Assembly (NCBI GenBank): GCA_030262715.1 | Contig: JAJSZR010000002.1 | Span: forward strand, 1 to 51,955 | DNA: 51,955 nt | Source of the DNA: Deltaproteobacteria bacterium | GTDB taxonomy: Bacteria; Desulfobacterota; Dissulfuribacteria; Dissulfuribacterales; UBA3076 | Reading direction: 5' to 3' | Shown: in pieces, positions 47,251-51,955 of the stretch | Layout of the letters: each line of letters opens with the position of its first letter | Position numbering within the stretch: the stretch's first letter is position 1 | Made by a program: the position numbers and the translations under genes | Notes under the pieces: model-generated | The model's database searches: none | Told to the model about the DNA's origin: nothing | The model's input: the letters and a program-made list of their open reading frames with translations, nothing else

Positions 47251-48612
47251 TCAGCTTGTAAGTTGTCTGGCAAGCCTTTCCGAATTTGCAACGCAGTCGT
47301 TGAGACTTATACCACCAAGCCAATTACATCTGATATAGAGCCCGGGATAAGACCTCAGAGTCAAATCGATTTCAGAAGCAATGGCCTGGTGTCCCTTCTC
47401 GTACTGTGGAATGGCCTCCTTCCACCTAAAAATCTTCACAAACTCCGGTTCACCCTTCAACCCAATGAGATCTGAAGATTCTTTTACCACCAGGTCCAGA
47501 AGGGATGCGTCAGGGAGTCTGGCCAGGTCCGGTGCCCTTGCACCACCTACCAGGGTCCTTATAAGCTGATAACCTTCAGGGGCTCTGTTGGGGAAAATGG
47601 ACGAATCCCAGAGGGCCCCAAGGATTGAGCGTTTCTCACTGCCCGGGGCAAGAAACCCGAATCCATTCAGGGAATTCTCAGTGGTTCCCTGTCTAATGCC
47701 CATACACACAATACTTACAGGGGGATAATTTATTTGCACTGCAAGTTTTACAATATCCGGGGCAGTCTCTTTAAGGACTTCTGAAACCGCCTTAACAGGA
47801 CATGCCAGCACCACGTGGCTTGCATCAAGTTCCTCCCCGTCTTGTAAACAGACACGCCAGCCGGTGTCCTGCTTTGAAATCGAAGCTACGGAAGAGTTCA
47901 ACCGTACTGCAGGACCCAGTGCCTTGACAAGGGCATCTACTAGCTCATTCATGCCGGTAGTAAAGGAAGTGAGAACGCCTCCAGGACCGGCACCCGGACC
48001 CTTTTCCCCTTTTTTCCTTGCCTTTCTCTGAAGCCGGATCATGGCCCTGATCAAGCTGCCGTAGTCACGCTCAAGTTCGTGGATCCTGGGAAAGCAGCTA
48101 CGAAGAGACAGTCGCTCCGGATCTCCGGCATAGATCCCGGTAGCCATGGGATCTATGAGATATTCAAAGGCCTCCCTGCCAAGACGCCTTCTTGCAAAGT
48201 CAGCCAGGGACTCGTCCTCAGAGAGGTCACCTTTTGACACCAGGGCCTCGGCCAGGACCCTCAATCGTCCGGGTAGAGAGAGTATTTTCGAGCTTAAGAA
48301 CTGCGCGGGCGATACAGGGAGTTGAATCAGTTGCCCGTTCTTTATCACAAAACGGCGCCTGGCTGCATCATTGCTTCTCAGGGGCTCAAGTCCGAGCCTG
48401 GCGGCAAGGGCAAGAGTTGAAGGCTTGTTGTCAAGCACGCCATTTACGCCCTTTTCGCACACAAAGCCATCCTCTTTTATAGTCCATGCCTTGCCTCCAG
48501 CCCTGGCCCCTGCCTCAAGCACCAGAACTTCCCAGCCGGGCCTGAGTTCCTTGAGGAACCAGGCAAGGGACAGGCCTGACAACCCGCCTCCTGCTATTAT
48601 TACTTTAGCCAT
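47251..48612 (-). CDS. hemG: Protoporphyrinogen oxidase, HemY type
   Basis: The 453-residue flavoprotein has the FAD motif VIIAGGGLSGLSLAWFL, LEAGARAGGKAWTIKEDGF and the conserved C-terminal YIRCNWLGGISLNDCVANS. It oxidises protoporphyrinogen IX to protoporphyrin IX. It is the last gene of the heme operon after hemH, separated from it by a heptad element. Length and motifs are normal for the HemY class, which is named hemG in many annotations. Confidence 0.93.
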   Translation of the reverse strand: MAKVIIAGGGLSGLSLAWFLKELRPGWEVLVLEAGARAGGKAWTIKEDGFVCEKGVNGVLDNKPSTLALAARLGLEPLRSNDAARRRFVIKNGQLIQLPVSPAQFLSSKILSLPGRLRVLAEALVSKGDLSEDESLADFARRRLGREAFEYLIDPMATGIYAGDPERLSLRSCFPRIHELERDYGSLIRAMIRLQRKARKKGEKGPGAGPGGVLTSFTTGMNELVDALVKALGPAVRLNSSVASISKQDTGWRVCLQDGEELDASHVVLACPVKAVSEVLKETAPDIVKLAVQINYPPVSIVCMGIRQGTTENSLNGFGFLAPGSEKRSILGALWDSSIFPNRAPEGYQLIRTLVGGARAPDLARLPDASLLDLVVKESSDLIGLKGEPEFVKIFRWKEAIPQYEKGHQAIASEIDLTLRSYPGLYIRCNWLGGISLNDCVANSERLARQLTS

Positions 48613-48626
48613 GTAATCATGTTGAA

Positions 48627-48855
48627 ATTGGAAATTGGAAATTGGAAGATAGAAAATAGAAAATAGAAATTGGAAATTTGACTTTCATGCTTTTGTACTG
48701 TTGATGATAGTATTATCTGATAACCTACGGTGTTCTGAACTTTTTTGTTCCACTTACCCAAATTTCAAATTTCAAATTTCAAGCCGTTCATTTCCCCCCA
48801 AATTTCCAATTTCCAATTTCTATTCCCAAATTTCAAGTTTCAAGCCGGAACGGCT
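48627..48855 (-). repeat. GAAATTG-heptad element, copy E2, between hemH and hemG
   Basis: Multiple GAAATTGG heptads and their inverse CCAATTTC border a core that on the minus strand begins GTAAGTGGAACAAAAAAG and ends CAGTACAAAAGCATGAAAG. The core is clearly the same as that of copy E1 (near-identical over about 75 bases). The 5' edge carries AGCCGTTCCGGCTTGAAA, a hairpin. A further CGGCTTGAAATTTG unit lies inside, so this copy may be a double insertion. Confidence 0.75.
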
Positions 48856-48859
48856 ACTT

Positions 48860-49822
48860 TTACTCCAGCCATCCCGCCTTCTTAAGACCCTGCTCCACCA
48901 GATTGGAAAGTGCATTGATAAACAAAGGCCTGTCATTAAGGGAGGGCGTGCGAATAAGTCGTACCCCCTTTTCGGCCATCATTCCGGAATAAAGCATGTC
49001 TATTTCGTAGAGAGTCTCTATATGATCCGACACAAAACTTATAGGCAGGACCAAAAGGCTATGGAAACCCTTTTCTGCAAGCTCGTTCAGCAAAACATCG
49101 GTCCCAGGCTCAAGCCACTCCACAGGACCGCTCCTGCTCTGATAGCACAGATGGCCCTTAAGACCGGTCAGTTCCTCAAGGACCGTAATAGTACGATAAA
49201 GGTGATCCACATATGGATCACCTTCCTCTACCATGCTTTTTGGCAGGCTATGGGCGCTGTATACAAGGGCGAATTTCTCTTTGTCTTTTACCTTTTTCAT
49301 GCCCTCTTGCACGATATCCGCCAGGGCCGCGACATAGCCCGGATCATCCGGAAAGCTGTCTATGACAAGGGTTTCAAACCCAAGCCCTCCTGCGCATCTT
49401 TCAAACTCACTTATGGAAGAACCACTAGTGGCCCGGCTATAGTGTGGATAAAGAGAAAGGCCCAGCACTTTAGAGATACCCCTGTCTTTCATATTATGTA
49501 AGACGTCCGGGGTCCGCGGGTTCCAGTATCTCATTCCTGCAAGGCAAAATACATTTTCCTGCAGTTTTTTATTTAGCAATTGCTCAACGGCCTTGGCCTG
49601 AACTCTGGTAATAGAGGCAAGCGGGCTCCTGCCCCCGATCTTTGCATACGCAGCCCGGCTCTTCGGAGCCCGCCGCCTGGATATTGCCCAGGCAATAAGG
49701 GGTTGCAAAAAGCGCGGGCCCAGTTGAATAATTTCGCGGTCTGAAAAGAGGTTATAAAGAAAGGGCCTCACCGTAGCCAGGGAATCCGGCCCCCCCATGT
49801 TGAGGAAAACTATCCCTATCAT
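48860..49822 (-). CDS. hemH: Ferrochelatase
   Basis: The 320-residue protein begins MIGIVFLNMGGPDSLATVRP, has YSAHSLP with the catalytic His and LLVLPISFVSDHIETLYEID with the second metal-binding Glu region. It inserts iron into protoporphyrin IX. The ATG overlaps the hemE stop as TGATG. Confidence 0.96.
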   Translation of the reverse strand: MIGIVFLNMGGPDSLATVRPFLYNLFSDREIIQLGPRFLQPLIAWAISRRRAPKSRAAYAKIGGRSPLASITRVQAKAVEQLLNKKLQENVFCLAGMRYWNPRTPDVLHNMKDRGISKVLGLSLYPHYSRATSGSSISEFERCAGGLGFETLVIDSFPDDPGYVAALADIVQEGMKKVKDKEKFALVYSAHSLPKSMVEEGDPYVDHLYRTITVLEELTGLKGHLCYQSRSGPVEWLEPGTDVLLNELAEKGFHSLLVLPISFVSDHIETLYEIDMLYSGMMAEKGVRLIRTPSLNDRPLFINALSNLVEQGLKKAGWLE

Positions 49823-50847
49823 CAGCAAGACAACTCGTGTACCAGTTCTACCAGGAGCTTTACCTTCTCAGGAGGTATCTCAGGTGGGATACCGTGACCC
49901 AGATTAAAGATGTGGGCCTTGGCCTCCCGGCCTTGGCGCAATACGGAATCCACCCTGGTTCTTAGCTTATGCTCAGGAAGAAACAGGGCACATGGATCCA
50001 GATTTCCTTGGACTATGGCATCGGATCCAAGTCTTGATATGGCGATCTCTATGTCCATACGCCAATCCAGCCCTATGACTTCGGCACCTGAATCACGTAT
50101 GATTTCAAGGACATGCCCTCCATTAAAGACAAAGTAGATAAAGGGCACCCCTGAACCCTCAAGTCCTTTGAGAATACTGGTTACATATGGGAGGGCGCAT
50201 CTATTGTAATCCTCTTTGTTCAGGATACCTGCCCAGGTATCAAATACCTGTATGGCCTGAGCGCCCGCCTTGATCTGGGCCTTGATGTAAGAAAGGACAA
50301 CTTCGGTAATGAGATCCATGAGTCGAGAAAAGAGGGAGGGGGACTCAAACAGCATCCTTTTTGTATTTACAAAACTCTTTGAGGAACCTCCTTCTATAAT
50401 ATAAGTCGCAAGGGTAAAGGGTGCCCCTGAAAAACCTATCAGCGGGACCTTGTCACTAAGTTCTTTCCTCAAGATCCGGATGGTCTCAAGTACGAATGAT
50501 ACATCGGCATCCGGATCTATAGGATGAAGCCTTTCAATATCCTGCTCAGTCCTTACGGGAGGATTCAAGACAGGACCCCTTCCCTCGTGGAAATCAAGCC
50601 CTATTCCCATGCACTCAAGGGGGATCAGTATATCGGAAAAGAGTATGGCTGCGTCAACTCCCAGTATATCCACCGGCTGGATGGTAACCTCTGCCGCAAG
50701 CTCCGGGGTCTTACAGAGGGTGAGAAAGTCTATTTTTTTTCTGACCTCCTGATAGGCAGGAAGATATCTCCCGGCCTGCCTCATGAGCCAGACCGGCACT
50801 GGCCTGACGGCCTCACCATTACAGGCCCTTAAAAAGGCTTCATTCAT
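49822..50847 (-). CDS. hemE: Uroporphyrinogen decarboxylase
   Basis: The 341-residue protein has the N-terminal RPVPVWLMRQAGRYLPAYQE with substrate-binding arginines, ILFSDILIPLECMGIGLDF, and C-terminal HIFNLGHGIPPE. It converts uroporphyrinogen III to coproporphyrinogen III. The start at 50847 is chosen for AGGAGG immediately upstream; a longer frame that adds 16 residues is only a translated heptad repeat. Confidence 0.97.
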   Translation of the reverse strand: MNEAFLRACNGEAVRPVPVWLMRQAGRYLPAYQEVRKKIDFLTLCKTPELAAEVTIQPVDILGVDAAILFSDILIPLECMGIGLDFHEGRGPVLNPPVRTEQDIERLHPIDPDADVSFVLETIRILRKELSDKVPLIGFSGAPFTLATYIIEGGSSKSFVNTKRMLFESPSLFSRLMDLITEVVLSYIKAQIKAGAQAIQVFDTWAGILNKEDYNRCALPYVTSILKGLEGSGVPFIYFVFNGGHVLEIIRDSGAEVIGLDWRMDIEIAISRLGSDAIVQGNLDPCALFLPEHKLRTRVDSVLRQGREAKAHIFNLGHGIPPEIPPEKVKLLVELVHELSC

Positions 50848-50864
50848 CCTGTCCTCCTGGAGGT

Positions 50865-51127
50865 TGAAATTGGAAATTGGAAATTTGGCCTTCATGTTTT
50901 TGTACTGTTGATAAATGCATTCAATTTTGGGCCGATTTTTTCAACTATTGCTTTGTATTCCGTCGCATTTGACTCAGATAAAATTTTTCTTCTGATAAGT
51001 TTTCGCAACCATGATTTGGTTTCTTCATCTGATAACTCTTCTGCCAGTTTGTAAACATCCAACTCATAGACTCGTTTCATGTTTCCCAATTTCCAATTTC
51101 TAATTTCCAATTTCAAGCCGGAACGGC
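50865..51127 (-). repeat. GAAATTG-heptad element, copy E3, with four-helix-bundle ORF
   Basis: On the minus strand the order is: hairpin AGCCGTTCCGGCTTGAAA, heptads (GAAATTGGAAATTAGAAATT), a small ORF, then CCAAATTTCCAATTTCCAAT. It fills the gap between the radical SAM stop and the hemE ribosome binding site exactly. It is the only copy in the window that still has coding sequence. Confidence 0.78.
50892..51080 (-). pseudogene. Internally deleted four-helix-bundle protein (23S rRNA intervening-sequence/S23 family)
   Basis: The ORF has 62 codons. MKRVYELDVYKLAEELSD matches the start of the S23/IVP four-helix-bundle family, and DEETKSWLRKLIRRKILSES with NATEYKAIVEKIGPKLNAFI matches the last helices. 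The middle of about 50-60 residues, including helix 2, is missing without a frame change. Such proteins are encoded in 23S rRNA intervening sequences and are related to the Avd accessory protein of diversity-generating retroelements. Their function as free-standing genes is unknown. An intact fold is unlikely here. Confidence 0.7.
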
Positions 51128-51129
51128 TT

Positions 51130-51955
51130 TCAACTCTTCTTTCTCATTTTTCTCGGCACGTAGTTACAGAAAGGCTCTTCGGCAAGATAATCACCATAGA
51201 TTGCATAGGCCCTGGCCCTGCATCCCCCGCAAACCCGGATATACTCACAGGCACCGCAACGTCCCTTGTAGGAAGAAAAATCTCTTAGTTCCTTGAAAAG
51301 ATGGCTCTCTTCCCAAATTTCCTTGAAGGAGTGTTTATGAATATTTCCTGCCGGTAAGGGGAAGTAACTGCAAGGAAGCACATTTCCATCCACGTCGATA
51401 AGTGAGATCAACTGACCTGCCAGGCAGCCCTTGGAGCCGCCGGTGGAAAACTTGAGGCTCCTGTGCTCTATCCTTTCGCCCTGTTCCTTGGCCCTCTGGA
51501 GACGAATACGGTAGTAATGCGGCGCGCAGGTAGGCCTGACAAGAATATCTTTTTCCTTCTTTTCCATCTCGTAATGCCAGTTGAGCAGGGTCTCATAATC
51601 TTCAGGGGAGATAAGCTCTTCCATGATCTCCTTTCCCCGCCCGGTCGGCACAATCATGAACATATACCACGCAGTAGCCCCTATCTGCTTGGCCAGTCTG
51701 TAAACCTTAGGGATTTCCTTCTGGTTCCTGCGAGTAAAGGAAGAATTGATCAGAAAGCTTATGCCATGTTCTCTGAAGAGCCTGGCGGCATTTATGGCGT
51801 ATTCAAAGGCACCCGGCTGCTGGCGGAAATCGTCATGGACCTCGGCCGTGGCTCCGTCAAGACTGAGAGAAACCATGCATATGCCGGAGTCCTTTATCCT
51901 GGTGCAGACCTCCGGGGTTACAAAGGTGCCGTTCGTGGCAAGGCACATCCTCAGG
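51130..51955 (-). CDS. Radical SAM/SPASM protein of heme biosynthesis (AhbC/AhbD/NirJ-like), 5' end outside window
   Basis: The frame is open to the right edge, so the N-terminal CxxxCxxC cluster site is not visible. [28 protein letters not shown] and [20 protein letters not shown] belong to the radical SAM barrel. The C-terminal SPASM region has [31 protein letters not shown] and [20 protein letters not shown] for auxiliary iron-sulfur clusters. AhbD makes heme from Fe-coproporphyrin, AhbC modifies didecarboxysiroheme, and NirJ acts in heme d1 synthesis; these are not separable here. Its place before hemE strongly suggests a tetrapyrrole role. Confidence 0.85.
   Translation of the reverse strand, partial: LRMCLATNGTFVTPEVCTRIKDSGICMVSLSLDGATAEVHDDFRQQPGAFEYAINAARLFREHGISFLINSSFTRRNQKEIPKVYRLAKQIGATAWYMFMIVPTGRGKEIMEELISPEDYETLLNWHYEMEKKEKDILVRPTCAPHYYRIRLQRAKEQGERIEHRSLKFSTGGSKGCLAGQLISLIDVDGNVLPCSYFPLPAGNIHKHSFKEIWEESHLFKELRDFSSYKGRCGACEYIRVCGGCRARAYAIYGDYLAEEPFCNYVPRKMRKKS

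Noticed and set aside
48701..49501. A 266-codon plus-strand frame over hemH.
   Set aside because: It starts in the heptad element and overlaps ferrochelatase completely; no domain is seen.
49822..50895. Longer HemE beginning MKAKFPISNF.
   Set aside because: The extra residues come from the heptad repeat, and a clear AGGAGG precedes the ATG at 50847.

Overview
The window looks like chromosomal DNA of a Gram-negative bacterium, most likely a member of the former Deltaproteobacteria (Desulfobacterota). The reasons are an outer-membrane polysaccharide export locus of the XrtA/PEP-CTERM-associated kind, a heme cluster pairing hemE-hemH-hemG with an Ahb/NirJ-type radical SAM protein, a dnaG-rpoD pair, a CIRCE-controlled groESL operon, and many short palindromic repeats between genes. 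The assignment is inference from gene content; no rRNA or tRNA gene was seen.

Bases 1 to about 7,250 form an accessory island made of small addiction modules and dead transposon pieces: HigBA, an AbiEi/AbiEii pair bracketed by a 16-bp direct repeat, a frameshifted IS110 start, a Sel1-repeat protein with near-identical 108-bp units, an IS21 istB scrap, an MBL-fold hydrolase, an IS3 element cut off inside orfB, and VapBC with a third coupled small ORF. From 7.3 to 19.6 kb lies housekeeping DNA: uvrB, glnS-gltX, an ECF sigma factor with its anti-sigma factor and a Spy-like protein, parAB, and hflX, which appears to start at ATA. From 18.6 to 29.4 kb, on the minus strand, is a surface-polysaccharide locus: HNH nuclease, Wza-like export protein, outer-membrane barrel, chain-length determinant, an unlisted 44-codon ORF, XrtA-type ATPase, tyrosine autokinase, polyprenyl sugar transferase, glmS and a nucleotide-sugar epimerase. 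No exosortase or flippase is present.

From 29.5 to 33.4 kb are a KptA-like protein lacking the expected catalytic Arg-His, an M48/TPR protease, lspA and an inositol monophosphatase. Then come groES-groEL, rpoD and dnaG, a three-gene unit (substrate-binding protein, thymidylate-synthase-like protein, rhomboid protease), ligA, rnr, a NYN plus cold-shock protein, and the heme operon (radical SAM, hemE, hemH, hemG) running off the right end.

The most striking layer is in the gaps. At least five classes of inverted-repeat element sit between genes. One, of about 210 bp, occurs three times, each copy flanked by 8-bp direct repeats matching at 7 of 8 positions, which points to a transposed MITE. 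A second is built from GAAATTG heptads and includes one copy encoding a shortened four-helix-bundle protein of the 23S rRNA intervening-sequence (S23/IVP) family; two other copies share its 3' end but have no ORF. A third split the glmS-epimerase gap and duplicated the ribosome binding site. A fourth is a GC-rich nested palindrome beside rnr, and a fifth carries a REP-like pair. Several insertions extend neighbouring reading frames and so create false N-termini (parA, hemE).
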